Assembly: GCA_008694505.1 (NCBI GenBank)
Contig: VZDJ01004378.1
Span: 21,530,239-21,594,238 of the forward strand
Length of the DNA: 64,000 bases
Direction of reading: 5' to 3'
Source of the DNA: Cyanoderma ruficeps
Taxonomy: Eukaryota; Chordata; Aves; Passeriformes; Timaliidae
Shown here: positions 25,273-39,611 of the stretch, in pieces
How positions within the stretch are numbered: position 1 is the first letter of the stretch
Layout: each line of letters begins with the position of its first letter
Made by a program: the position numbers and the translations under genes
The notes under the pieces: generated by a model
Told to the model about the DNA's origin: nothing
The model's input: only the letters and a program-made list of their open reading frames with translations
Database searches by the model: none

Positions 25273-28200
25273 GAGATTGGGCTGGAATCCTGCTGGCTGA
25301 TTTGACCCTGCCTGAGGGATTGAGGGGATCACCCCCAAAATGTGGAGGGAGTGAGCAGTGCATCTGTCTGTGTGCTGCTGCTGCCCCAGGGCACTAGAGC
25401 CAGGCTTCTCCTACAGCAAACTGGATTAATAGCATGACTAAAAAAGGAGACAGCAGAGCTGGTTTTACTCATGCTTTTTTTGATTTTTCTGTTGAGTATT
25501 AGGCTTCATTAGTGGCCATTACTCTCACGGCATCTCACGCTCAGAGTCCAAGAGATACACCAGACCAGGGCTGGACTGAGGGAGATATTCCCCTTCCCAA
25601 ACACAGTGGCATATATTTTCCCTTTATCCAGCAGGTGCCCCACTTTCCTGTCTTCAGAAGGTTATGCATCTTGGACACTCGTAGGTATCATGCAAACCCT
25701 GTACTACTACTTTCTCAAAAGTCTTCTGCTTTCCACTCCCCTGACCAGCTGAAAAGCAGCATTGATCTACGGGGTCTGTTTTCTTCTTGAGCATTACTGA
25801 CATTTATGAACTGCCTGGAAATCTGCTGAAAAATGTTGCTGGCTATTATGCCAAAGGCATGGCTCATCTGTGCTTGAAAAAGGTGATACTGTGATATATT
25901 AGGGTCAGCAAGCCCAGAGAGAGATCACAAAGGTGTTTCAGTATTTGCATTAAGTCAGATGAATTTGGGCCTGACACTCTCTATAAGGCTTTCAGAACTA
26001 GAGTAGCAGCAGAGGAAAAAATGTGCCTTTTTTTCCTCATTATTTCACTGATCTTCTGTCAATATATGCTTTTGAGCTGATACTATTTTCTGTTTTAAAA
26101 ATCCATATAACATGAATTGAAAAAGCAGCTTTAAAAGCATTAACTCCCTTTCCAGTTGGCTGCAGTGGACTCAGTCACCTGGACAGTGTGCTGTCTTCGC
26201 TCTGGTCCCCACTGTCATGGGCTCTGTCTCCTTTAGATAGTATTGAACTGATACTGGGAGCAGACACCACACTCCCTTCTCCTCTGGGTCTGTGCCTACC
26301 AAGAGCTGTCTTTCTGATCCTAGGACTCCTGCATTTCATTGACATTGTGTCTTGTGCAGCTGAGGCTCTTTCTGGTCTTTTTTCCTCAGGATGTGTATAA
26401 TGCTGTGAAGTCCCAAAATGGAATAGTTTGGCTGTAAAACTTCTTCAAATGGATGAGCACCATCCTCTTGGATGCCTGCACTAGTGGACACATAAGCAGC
26501 ACCTAAATAGTAGGATTTGAGCCCCTGCATGATTAAATGGGGATTCTTCTGGGCCTCATCCTGAGTTTAAGCATTCACTCTCCTCTTCCTTGCACACTCT
26601 GTGGGACTGTTTACCTTGTCACAGTGTACTGAGTGACCTCCAGAGGAGCTTGTTCCTGTTGTGCAACTGGCCAAGGAAGACACATCCCATGAAGGTGCTT
26701 CATGCAGTGGGAAAGCAGACACCCTTCTCATCTGAAGCTGTTTGATTGCTGGAAATATGGGTGAACTAACACCCAGTCTAGGAGAAAGTGAGTGTCTCAT
26801 ATTGGGAATTTACTTTCAAAGACGCACCTGGTGACAGAAATAAAGGGGTTCCTGCTGGAGCCAGGAAGATAAGCACAGAAAGCAGGGAGGGCAGTGGTCA
26901 CACAGCTGTATATGTCATTACTCAGTATGGAGTAAAGGGATGGTGACTCTGGGCAACTGGGAAAAAGTTTAATAACTCTAAAATCCCTTATGCTGAGCAT
27001 GAAGTAGAGGAGAAACCAAGTAAACAAGGTCTGAGACAGCTGTCTCCTACCAGTGCCTGAAACACACATTTCTCACAGGGTTTCACAAATTTCTTGCTTG
27101 TTTGTTTCCTGGGTGAAATACAAAAATGACTGAACTTTGAAACATGAATCTTGTTTTTTCTAGGCTTCCTAATGAAAAGGACAGTGAAACTCTTTTTAGA
27201 GAAGTGCTCATGAAATTGGACTTCTCAAGCAGAAGTGGTCTGCTCTTAGGGGTGTCCTGACCATGTCTGCCTTCCACAACCCACATCCCCATCACTCTCT
27301 TTTCTGTAGAAGGATTATGAGAAAAAAAGAAGTATGGTGTATTTTGGTGTATAATCTTGCTTTAATACATTCTTTCAACAATACCATTATTACTTATATT
27401 CCTTTTTATAAAGTGAATAGTCCTATTTTTTATCGCTTTTTATTGTCCATTTTTTCCATCTATATAGACTTTTATTGTTGATAAGCAATGTGCTTGTTTA
27501 CATGAATAAGTTTGAGTCCCATTTGGGTTGAATATGTAAAAAAACAACTCTTTATCTTCATGTAAACTCTCCTTTAATCAGAAATAATGTATTACAAAGT
27601 ACAGCTAGACAGCTAGGTTTATTCTTGCTGCAACTTCACTGAAGCCCCTGGAGTTTCACCAGGAACAGATTTGGGCCAGAAGGTCTAGAATATAGTTACA
27701 ATGTATTCATTTTCTCATGCTTCAAAAATGGACTGTTTATGTGCCAAGCTGTAAAGTGATATTCATGATGACTGAAGCCTGAACAACATTAAAATATCCA
27801 GATCCTCTGCTCCAAATCCTCTGGTATCCGAAACTGTTCCTTTGCTTTCAAAAGGAGGGGTTTACTGCTGCTGAGGGTAAACAGGGGCAGGGGCACAGCT
27901 TTGGTGCTCAAGCTGAAAGAAGGACTAGCCTGGCTGGTACAGAAGCTTAACTGTAGTGAGCCTATGTCTCAGAATGTCCCCAGCCCAAAGTCTGCCCAGC
28001 GCCCTCTGCACCAGCCCAGCCTTCCTGCTCCTGTGGCAGATCCTGTTGATCCTTTCAGCTCAGAAACCCTTGTGAGACTTGCTGCTCCATTCCCAGAGCC
28101 TCCTTTTCAGAGGAATTTTTCTTTAAATGAGAAGTACTGTGGAAAATTGCTTTTTATTGCAATTATAATGGATACAGTGGTTCACATAACTTGCAGTGTG

Positions 28201-31200
28201 CTTGAGAGCCAGAGCCCACACTGTTCACACACTGGCATATCAAGTACAATCATGTTTTCTGTTTAACTTGGCCATGATATCTAGAAGTAGGAGCTTGAAA
28301 TTGTGCTCACAGTAACTACAGTGTTGTTTTGATGGTTTTGAATGCTGATCAGCTCTTCCTGAATAGGTAAGATAAGGTAGGTATCTCCCTACCTAGCACA
28401 GTAGTTATTGATAGGTAGTAAGTGCAAGGAACTCTTGAAGAACTCTTCCTCTGGAGCCTAATAATTTAAAAAAAAAACCTTTGCCCCTCTGTTTAGTTAG
28501 AAATAAAGTCAGAGAGAAAATGCTGCTGAACACATGATAAAACCCTCTGCTTTTTAAAATTTCAGACCCATTAAAAAGAAATCAGTATATAGAAAATATT
28601 AGGGTAAGATGCAAAAAAGTTTATTTTCACATCCTTTTGAACCAGTAGAAATATCTGTGCACAAGCATACTTTATATATGCAAGTTTTAGCAAGTTCAGA
28701 GCCTAAAAGGGGAGTCCATTTGGGGGAAGGGAGGAAACCAATATACCAGATTCTTTATTTAAAATGACACGGGAGTATTTTTGGGGGGATTGGTCATGTG
28801 ATGCTTGATTGAGTCTTCAGCCCCCATGTAATTTTTATTATATGCAATCCTGGTATGTTAGATGTAGATATTTGTAGTGTCCCAGGCAAAGCCTTTGCGC
28901 ATAGCTTTATCATCATACTGTTACAGGTGATTTTTCCAGAAAGCTCAGGGCCTTTAGAGATGTTAGAGGCTCCTGGGAAGCAGCAGTTCTGTAAGGGGGA
29001 GATTCTGCATCTTTTAGTTACCTGAATAGCTCTGTTTGATTCTAATATTGAAGGTCACTTGGTTAAAAGCTGTGAGCAACACCTACAACTGTTCTTCCTC
29101 TGTTGCAGGAAGAAATGTGCCTGGCAAATACTTTGTGGTTTATGAATGCTTTTATGTTCCTGTTTCCTGTTTCCTTTTGAAAAGGAGAAAAGCAATGTAT
29201 AATCCGGTTGAAAATGTGAGTTATCTGAGAACTGCCTGTGCTGTAAGAATTAGAGCATTGCCCCAACATTAAACAGTCCTCAAAACTTTCTGATGACATG
29301 CATGCTCAGGCAGGATTTGGCGGGTCAGAGCTGACATTAGTGCTGTTCAGCATGGCAGACACGCAGACCTGGTCTCTAACTTAGAGCTGCAAGTAGGGAG
29401 AAGTGCCTCTGGATTAATTCTGATGCTGAAATTATCCCACTGCAACTAAATGAAATGAAGCACTTGGTAAGAGAAGGGAAAAAAACCCGAATCCATACTG
29501 AAAGCATTTGCTGTGCATCTGAGCCAAATGTGACTTAAATAGCTGTAGCCTGAAAATTGGAGTTTATAAGCATAACACCAATTCAGCAGAAAGTATAACA
29601 TACAAATACTTATAAAATTAAAAAAAAATCAGCAGCACCCAAAGATAGGAACACTATAATAATGTTCTTTTGGTCTTAATAGAAGTGCCTACCTTCAAGT
29701 GACACCCTGCACTTCTGTGAGCTTTTACTCCCTCTGGCTTGTCTAGAGAAGGCTGCTGCAGCTGAGGCCCTTATGGGTGCAGGAATTTAAAACTGAGGAA
29801 TCCTTTTTCCAGTGGGATTATTCTTTTTATAAAGCTCTGTGTGTGTACTGGAAAAGCAATTTATTTTGCCACTAATGTGGGATAAAGCGTCATTATGCTA
29901 CTTAGCTGTCACTGAGTAGTATTTGAAAGTGGTAAATCTATTTTGGGCCCAGTAGTAGTTCTAATCATTCTAGTCTGAATAAAAAAATAGGAAGTACAGG
30001 ACAAGGACTGAACTCTGCTTCTTCTCCTTCTCCCTCCCCACCACCCCACTCAAAAAAATCTGAAATTTAAGGGACAGATTTTCTACAAAATGTAGGATTT
30101 TTTAAAAATGCCATTTCTCTAAAATGTACAGAATTTTAAATATATGACTGAAAAAAAATCAACTGTACTATTTAAAACATTGAAATATCCAGGAGTTAGG
30201 CACTTTACAAAATCCTATGGCAGATGAGGGCTCAAATTCTCCAAGGGGATTAGATGTTTAAATATAGCTGAGAATCAGAGACTCCAGGTCTGCAAGCTGG
30301 GTTAGGGATCTCCAGTGCCAAGGGCCTTGTCCTTGTAAAGCTGTACAGAACACTGGGAATACGGGAAATTCTCAACATCCAGGGAAAGGCACCTGGGCCC
30401 CAGTGTAATCTCCGGGAATACAGAGTGTGGAGCAGGGCACTGCCTAAATAGCAAGAATTTGATGAAGAACATGTCTGACTTAAGTGTCTTAATCTGGATT
30501 GGAATATAGTATCTTTCCTCAGTCAAGACCAATCTGTCCATCTTTCTTTCTGTCTGTCTGCCTTTTCACCCTGTGCCCAAGCCCTGTGTTTCATGATCTA
30601 AGCAGGGATAAATGCTTCCTTTACAAAGTAAAAGGGGATGTGCAATTGTTCCTCTTTTATTAACTGGGTTGTCACTTACAGGAATCACTCATGATGTGGG
30701 AAGAGAGTTCGTGCCCTTTTCTGCCTTTGTCAAAGCGACTGTTTTGATTAGGAAAGAAGAGAGTGTTTCAGGGCATGGTGTCTCCCGTGCATATTTAAGT
30801 TGCATAACTACATGGACTAAACTAGATGGTCCTTGCATGATGACATTGGCTTCTCAGACATTTAATTTGACCCTAAATCAGATTTCTGCTTCCTTTTCCC
30901 CCAGGTTTTGAGGTGGGTAAGTTGTGTGGCATGTATATGATTCTCTGTTTCTGAAGGGCTCTGCCATCTTTTTGATCATGTGTCAGGAAGCACAGTTACT
31001 ACATGGCTAAATTGTTGGTGTTTTCCATCCTGCAAGGACAGTACATTCAGTGCTGGGACACCACCTCTCGTGTGTGCTCAGACATGATGGGAACAGTCTG
31101 CTCATCCTCATTTTCATGTGTGTCCCTTGCAATGTGTATTTTGGTCACAAAAGAGGCATACTTCTTGTTGAGCACAAATAGGCAGGCTCAGGACCTTCAG

Positions 31201-32534
31201 CCCACGCCTCTTCTTCATCCTGAGTGGTTATCCTGGAGCAAGAGCCTTGTAACCACCAGACTCTGCACAAGGTGATCTTTGTGGGCTGTGAACTGGAGAC
31301 CCTGCAACAGGAAATTCCATCAACTCTGCTGTGGTTGGGGTGGAGTATGAGCAGTAGTAACAGAGAGCTCCTGATCCACCACAACAGTCTGTTGAGTGAC
31401 TTGGGTATTTCTTTGGGTATTTCTAGACCTTTTTGCCTTCTAGGGGAGGTCTCCTTGCCAAACCTGATCCTCTTAGGACAAGCTGGGGCTCTAGGACAAT
31501 TACAACAAGGTTTCTGATAAACATCAAGTACACATACTGGAACAGCAATGTATAATAACTGCCTTTGTCAAATATCAGAGGAAGTTTCTTTCCAGTGGTC
31601 ACTGTGCACTTTGAATAGTTATGTCCAAGAATGATGAACAGGTTTGCATATTGCTTGTAGCAACTGAGAGCATTGAATGAAAAACAAAGAGAAATTTGTG
31701 CAACCGGCAGGTATTTGTAACCTCTGTTGTTGAATTGAATTATGACTATGGGGAAGAAGGTTAATAAATTGAGGACGAAATGGCAGGGCCAAATTACCTC
31801 AGGCAGACATCTGGAGCATGTTGTTGTGTTGTCTGAGAAAATTCAGCTTCAAAGTGCAGTGTTGCACTATTTTAAGGACTGGTGAGTGTCCTGGGATCTT
31901 GCAGCAGATCATAGAGCCTGGGCCTCTTTCTTCCAATGCTCAAATCATTCCTGGCTTCAATAAGCTCAAAATGAATGTGTGTGTGGACAGTGACTCATGA
32001 ATAATGCTGAAGGATATAGCAATGACCAGGAAGAAAATTTTTGTTCTTTTGGTGCACCACAGGTAGTATAATTTGGCATGATTCTTTAGATGCTTGTATT
32101 GTTCTGTGATCAGCATTTGTCACTTGGTTCCTTTTTTTTTTTAACCTCCCTAAAGTCCTGTGACTTAAAGTGGTGGCAGTCACCCATGTCAGATTCCTGT
32201 GATTTTTCACATTAAAGCATGCTAAAGCAGCAAATATCTCACAGTATATAGGATGCATCTAACTGCTTACCCTGGTTGAATCTGCTTATCTCTCCCCTGA
32301 AAGGAAAAACTGATCAAAAAGTGTACTCTGTCTGAATAAACCCATCTGCTATTACTAGTGCATGACAAAGAGCCAGGCTGCTGTTTATACCTCTCAGAAG
32401 TTGTTGTGATGTGGAGTGGCATCAAAATGCACAAAACCATTTTCCATCTGGGTCACTGGGGAAATGTGGATGCTGTCCTTATGCATTTAACCTGAGCCTT
32501 TTTTCTTCTGCTTCCAAAGATTCTCCGTGCTAAA

Positions 32535-32735
32535 TAATGCTGATCCTGCCCCTCTACTCAGCCATAGTGAGGCCGCATCTGGAGTGTTGTGTCCAGTTCC
32601 AGGCTCCTCAGCACAAGAGGGTCATGAAGTTCCTGGAGTGGGTCAAGCAGAGGGCAAGAAAGGTGATTAAGGGACTAGAGCACCTCTCTTGTGATGATGG
32701 GCTGAGGGAATTGGGCCTGTTCAGTTGAAGTTGTT
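32535..32735 (+). mobile_element. CR1 LINE fragment (forward)
   Basis: The run CTGCCCCTCTACTCAGCC, then GTGAGGCCGCATCTGGAGTG, GTGTCCAGTTCCAGGCTCCTCA and CTGAGGGAATTGGGCCTGTTCAG matches the end of the CR1 reverse-transcriptase reading frame region as I know it. It is a truncated, inactive fragment of about 200 bp with no intact frame. Confidence 0.85.
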
Positions 32736-35700
32736 TTATTCTGAGTGGTTGTGTGCTGCGGACACACGCAGACATCGTTCTTTGTCTCAGCTACTGCCTA
32801 CTACTTCACACAGTCAGAGTTTGCTTGGCTGCTGTGTGCTGATCTCTGGCAGTCACTGTCCTGTGGCAAAACTTCTTGTGCTTGTCAGCTAAAGTATTGC
32901 AATCTGCAGCATCTAAAATTTAGGCTTCTTATCTAATATATTATTATAAGTTCCCTCTGTAGTGAACTAAGGAAAAGAAGCATTTCCCATTATTAATATG
33001 AGATGGAAGAGATGTAACTACCCAATATATTTTCTTCAGTGGCAAATTGGGAATAGGATGCTCCTACAGACAAACCAAGAAACCACAGTACTTTCAATGA
33101 GGAAGGTGAGACTGGTTTTATGCTGCTACACTAGCTGAAGGAGAAACATGTTAAAGCTGAGGTGGGAATTAGAACTGGCAAGGGAGAGGGATGGAGGAGG
33201 ATGATTAGAAAATTCTTCTGTCTTCACTGGAAAAAAAAAAGAAGGTTTTATATTTTGTCAGTAACCATTACACAGATGAGGTGAATCCCCTCTTGGAGAT
33301 AATTGTTCCCTCCATTAGCTGCAGAGAGATAGTAGCTGCAATTAATTGCACCTTCACTGCCACTGGTCTCTGAAAATAATGTCAGGTGTTTTGTCTGACT
33401 GCTGAGTCACTTCAGCTGCTTCAACAGTGAGTTTTACAGTCAAAGAAACATGTCAAATCTTCTGTTTTGACACTTGGAACTATTCTTTTTTTCCCCTCAT
33501 ATTTTTTTCCAGCTTTGAAGATTGTCATTCTTTGACTCTTGGCTTACAGAGCAAATTTGCTTTAAGATTGCATTCATCTCTTCAGTAAGAGATGAATACA
33601 CCTGCATAGCTGATCTGAATAGTTTATTTAAGGCAAGATGACTGCTTCTAAAACATGTTTTGGAGGTGTACTAATTGTAATGCAGACAGCTGCTGAGGGT
33701 TCATTCATTCAGCAAAGACTCTGGTTAGAAACTCTTTTGTATGACATGAAAATCCCTTGCACGTCATTGGTGTCAGTGACATTTCTCATATCCTTGCTTC
33801 ATGCAGATTTAAATAATCATCCTAGAATTAGCCAGGATACAGGGAAGAAACCAGCCTTAGACACACCAGCATCAGTGGAAGACTTGTTTACAGATGACAG
33901 GAGATTATTATCTGAAGAAATTGGCATGTATTTTGACAAAATCTTTTTTTGGCCTTACCTTGCCTTAAAGTCTAAATTTGATAAGCAATTAGGTAGTCAC
34001 ACCAGACAATTCCAGGATAAGCATAGGTTTCCTGTTACCCTTCCTTGCCTAGGATTGTAACCCTTATCAGAGTCGGGAGGTTTCTAACAGGACTGGAGAA
34101 TTTGGGCTGCTATTAAGCACCATCGTCAGAGCAGGAAAACTGAACAGGATGTCTGGTCCTTAATAAACAGTGAAGGCTGCCAGAGCCTGGGCTTTACCTC
34201 TGGAGCTTGCTGAAGGTAGGAGTATTTTATCATTTAGACTTCTTTCCTCTGTCCTTTCTTCTAAACACTGGTGCCAGTTTTCTGAGGGCTCCTGTATTTG
34301 TCAAGCTGATGCTTCTTGAGGGTACTGCTTTCTCCCAGGCCTTTCAGAGAAGAACCTGCCTGCGAATATAAGATGTGGTATACAAAATGTAGTTCCTAGT
34401 TTGTTTTCACTGCTGAAAAAAAGGAGAATTTTTAGATACCTGCATACTTTGGCTAAATGTTAAAGTATTGATTAAAGTTGGTGGAGGAAGAGGAAGAAAT
34501 TATAGGAGTGTCTAGAAGGGGAGAAATAAAAATGCCTCTAGAGCTAATCCATAGATATACCTGGATCTAATGATCCAGGATTCTGTTTGGGTGTCCCTCT
34601 GAGGAGGGCAGTGCTGGGCAGTACAGACTGTTATCATCCTTGAGAAAATCACAGCTACAATGGAAACCCAATTTGATGGCTATCTTTGGCAAGTCCCTCA
34701 CTAAAAGCAAAGCAGCTGCTGCAGTGGGAGATTTACGGTTTGGGTAGACTTGTTACTGCACCTGGTTTACATGGCTCCTTTCAGCAAGGCATGGAGATAT
34801 GTTTCACCTATCATTTACTCCAATGTATATTATACACTTGCCTAGCATTCGGGACTGTTTTTCATCAGCACATGTATAATATTCAGCAGCAGCAACAGCA
34901 AATGAAGAGTGATCAGACCCTGTGTGCGGTCTAATAACCTTGGTAAGCAATATTTACATTAACCCTAGAATTATTACCCAGGTAGGAGTATTGCCTTTAT
35001 TGCCATAATCCTATTGCTACTTGCCATTCTTAGCACAGAGAGTATTCACGCTTGTGGTGTTACTCTACATGTAAATCGAGTTCAACTCTGAACTATCCAC
35101 TCACAGTAAAATGTACGGCAATATGCTGAACGAATGCTGCGTACATCTCTGTGCGCAGCTCTTTAACGCTAGGAGGAAAGAAGCCCTGAGCAGCGACGGT
35201 GGAGCGAGCAGCTCTCGGTGCCATGAGCATCGTTTTACACTAGGCGTCTCCCTTGGCATATTTATTCAGCTGCGAGCTCCACCTGCCAGGCCCAGTGAAC
35301 GGAGTCAGGTGGAGGTAGGGGCACACAGATAGATTCGTGCAACAGGGCTCTGAACCTGCTACAGTGCCATACACACAGTGGAGACAAACATTGCTCAAAA
35401 GACCCAGTCAGCACTTACACTTTAGTCTGAGTTAATTGATGCTTAAACCTCTTTCACATGACCAAGTTTATGTTTTGCTTTAGTGGTACTAAGACCCAAT
35501 GGTGAATAGTTTAATTTCTTTCTGTCAACCCTACAGACAAGTTAAGGACAACCTGCAAAAAACTGAAGCTTGAAAGGTGGTGCTGGTGTAAGTTCTGCAC
35601 TTGAAGCATGGTGTTAGAAAAGAAATTAATAGTTTGTTAAGTGTTTTGTCCCTGGGAGTTTAAGAAAGGCTCTTGCTTTCTCATTGCTTACTGTTGGAAA

Positions 35701-38700
35701 CTTACTTTGGAATAGAACTTCAAAACAAGTGAAAGATGGGTTCCTGGGTGTCTTTTTATAACACACTTTCAGACTGGATGGCTGAAGGCACTGACTCAGT
35801 GTTCGGATGCTGCCAGGAGTTGGTTCCACATTTTCACCTGTGAAATTACAGACAGGCATGGGTCTACATGCCAGATATGATGGATTTTCTTCACCTGTAA
35901 ACCTCTCATGTTCAGTGTGTGCACAGTGACTCTGACCTACTGCATGTGTGTGAATTCACAGTGTAATGCCTCAAGCAGATCTAGATGTCCATTGGTTCCA
36001 GACAAGGAGCTGTTTTTTAAGCCAGAGGAGGGTGCGTGGTTATTCCTTAGTCACCGCCACGGCACAGAGTGCTTTGGCAGCAGGCAACCAAATGAAAGTG
36101 AAAATTGTCACCTGATGAAAAAGGGGTGACTCAGGAAAGAGGTGACTTTCTTGGCATATCTATATTTTTTTTCAAGGTTTATCTACCATTTTTCTATCCT
36201 CTCAATGTATTTTTCCTTGAGGAAAATGTATCCTTGTATGTATCCTTGAGGGCTAGTGCACTTATTTTGTGTAAGGCGAGTAAGACAGCTGACTATGGTG
36301 GCCATGGGAGGGCAGCTAATGGATATGGAGTGTAAGTGAAGAGCAGAGCACTCCAGAAGGTAGACATGGCAAAGCATAAATGCCATTCTTGGCTGAAGAG
36401 ACTGTCGGTGATCAAGAAGTGTCATGGCTCAGCCAACAGAAAACTCACATGGAAAGAAGGACAGGGGGATATTGCAGTTGGAATAGCTTTGTGGGGACCT
36501 TTGGGCTCTTGTCGAAGAGAATTTGTGAGGCCAAAAGGTGGAGTGATAGGAGAGAGATCAGTGAAGAAGTAACCCTGAGTTGCTCTCACCTGAGTTGGGG
36601 CCACTCTCACCCACCAAACTGTTCATGGCTACCTTAACATAGCCCAAATTCTTCCCATGCTGTTTCAGCTACGCATTTTGTCTTGTTCTCTCCAAAAAAC
36701 TGCTATAAGAGACATGGTTTATCCTCCTAACATAAAAAAGTAACTTGTTCAGATAAAATAATAGTCTATATTTCTGGTGAAGTTTTCATGCATATGGGAA
36801 AAATTTTAAGTATCTTCCCCCTTCTGTAGTGCTGCACTGGCTACTCTGTACTTCAGAGGTTGTACTTTGTCTTTTATGTTTCTTTAATCTCGACAGAAAT
36901 ATTATGGAAGTGTCTCCCGAGATCCAGTTTTCAATTGGGCCAGTTCACAAGCTAATCTCAGGCTTCCAACTGGTCATAAATGCAAGTTATGTTGGTCTGT
37001 TTTGTGATGCCAAAATTAAAAGGTTTGGCAAGATTTACAACTGCAGGCTTAACATAGTTTTCCTTGAAATGAACATGAATTTGTGTGTCTGTGTGTCTAA
37101 CATATTCACTTTGAGAAAACACACTTATGAGTTCTCTCGAGTTGCTGGTGGGGAGAAACTGTAACAGGACTTAAAGAAGAAAGTCTCCATAGGACTGGGA
37201 TATGTTTGGGTATCACCTTTCTGCAGCACAATCCAGCTTCACACGTCTCAGAGAGAGGAAGGAAGAGAACAGGTACTCCTTCACCCTATCAGATCTTTAT
37301 GATTTTGACAACAGGAACTGCAATTGCTGAATCATATGTTTCTCTTGTGGTCGATGTGGTTGACAAGAATATGTGAAAATAAGTGTAAGAAAGTAAATTG
37401 AAAGCTAATCAGAGATTAAACTCCTATGTGACTTTTTTACCTCTTGGATCTTGGCTGTTCCTTTCAGACATCTGCTTTTGTAATCTTTTTACTTAATCCT
37501 AGATAGCTGCAGGTTTTTGATTTCAGAACTGGGCAAGTTTTGCTATGATTTTTGTTATCCCAGACCCCTATGGTAGAAGTTTAGTGGCTGTCATTTTTGT
37601 GCATCTCTGTTTGTAATCAGAGATCAAAAGCAATAGTTCATCTTTTTGGTTGTAGGTACTGTAAAATGCACACACACTAGCCCAGTGTTAGGGGTGGCAG
37701 TACAGACTTCTGCTATTAGCATTCACAGGCTGAAGCTTGTTGCTATCTGCTCCTGTATGCACCACAACCAAATAATTTTGCTAACAATACCTGTGCTGAG
37801 CTCTTAAATTTCTTAAAATGGTTCAGAACAGACGTCTGTAGTGACAGGAACCTCCTTACAAACCAGAATACGTGCAAGGCCTCTTGGTTGTCTGAGCTAT
37901 GAATGTAGAGGTTTAGGATTAGGGAATTCAAACACTGGGGACTTTTTATTTATTATTTTGACACTGTGCATGAGTGTAGCAACACCCCCTCAAATGCCAT
38001 TATTTATTCCAAGCTAGTGGTTTAAGTTGTTTTGTAGTGGCTCTGCTTATGATCTTTTTAACAGAATGCCTTACTCTATTTTAAGATGTATGTCAGAGAC
38101 ATACCATTTAATGGATGCCTCTAACTCCTGAATTTGGACACAGTCAGTGTAAGCTCCACTGCTTGATTTTGGACAGCTGAAGGTAGAGAAAAATGAATTT
38201 ATCAAACATGTACCTAAATCTTTCTGCTAGTTCAGACTGCATTCACTTCATGGATGAGCAGGGTTAACATGGGTCTGCTTGCAAGACTGTTTGAGCACAT
38301 CCCTCATTCATCCTGACCTTCTCATGGCTAAGCAGAATGAGCTGTATGTTTCATCAGACGTGTATTGCAGCAGGCAGCACATTCCTGCAAACTGGCCCAG
38401 AATACTCTCAGGTTTAGAAATCTGTTTTGTTTTATTGAATTCTGGATATGGAAATGGTCTCACTTACGGACAGACAGTAGTGTTTCTAGCTAATAATTCA
38501 CTGCTTACACATGGAATAGTCCTTAGTACTTCCAGACACTTTCCTGCATAATTCTGAAATTCAACCTGGTGAAGTTTTTGCTTTATCAAAGACTGTGGAA
38601 TTCTTCACTACCTTATAAAGTGCCAGTCAGATCAAATGCCACAAACAGAAAAACTATGGTTAGCGCAGCAGAGCCATCAACTTCACTAAGTAAATGCCAT

Positions 38701-39287
38701 CAACCCTGAATCTGTTATTATTATTAGATCCTGCATCTGGATCTTTGGTGCAAGTGAACATGATGCAAGAGTGTGTAAACACTCCTTTGGTTACTGTAAT
38801 AAAGAGACAAAAAAGGCGTCTTGGATCTCCTACCTCAGTTTGCTGCCAGTGCAGAGAAACATGAGGGAGCCCCATAGGCAATAAAACTCAGTAAGTTGAC
38901 TGAAAGAATATCAATTTAGTGTAGTGTAACAGCAAAGGCCAGGAGACCAAAGTTAAAATACAATGCACAAATACCTGCAGACCTGCATGTGGAAAGGGCT
39001 GTCTTCCCTGCACTTTTTCTGGATACTAACTCAGCTGTGCACATGTGGAAGTATCACGTTGAATCAGGACTAAATACATTTAAATCATAAATGAAAATAC
39101 TGGCTACAAGCAAAACCTTATCAGAGGCTTAGGGACAGTGGTAATTCTGTGATTAAGTAGCTGTATGTTTTATTGATCAGTAAGGGGCATGAAAAGCAAC
39201 AGAAAGTTATTTCTTCCTGTTTCCACTTAAAAGTCATTGACATTTCTTACTGTTAAATGTTGGCAAAGACTAGAATGTTAATTTTAA

Positions 39288-39335
39288 TGTGTATAAATAA
39301 TTTATTGAATAATAATAATATATGAAAATGAATTT
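39288..39335. repeat. Short AT-rich (AAT)n tract
   Basis: Low-complexity TAAATAATTTATTGAATAATAATAATATATG just beyond the predicted LIN7A 3' end. On the minus strand it includes another AATAAA that could serve as a distal signal. Confidence 0.5.
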
Positions 39336-39611
39336 TATATGCTTCTCTGTATGAATGACAGTCTATTATTGAAATTTATTAATCAGCACATTCCACTCAA
39401 ATTTTTTGAGGAAGAGGAGGGAAGGAGGTGGAGAGGCGGTTTGGAAAAATGCAGTACAGTGGGCTGACTAAATCTGAATACTTGGTCTCTGAAAATGCAG
39501 CTATCAGTGTAATTCAAATCATACTGATGAGATACAGAACAGTTATATGCAGTCATAATAACAACTTACATACCGTCAATATTAATAGCAATGCCTGTTT
39601 GAGAACAGTTT

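Larger units (their letters stand above)
21891..39611. other. MYF5-LIN7A intergenic region
   Basis: About 17.7 kb between the convergent MYF5 and LIN7A 3' ends. I see no exon, RNA gene or intact mobile element. Open frames are short; the longest is 140 codons at 33,638-34,060 and has no recognisable domain. The interval holds a poly-C/poly-A tract, an AT palindrome, an E-box cluster and one CR1 fragment, all listed separately. The remainder is unremarkable AT-rich DNA. Confidence 0.7.
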
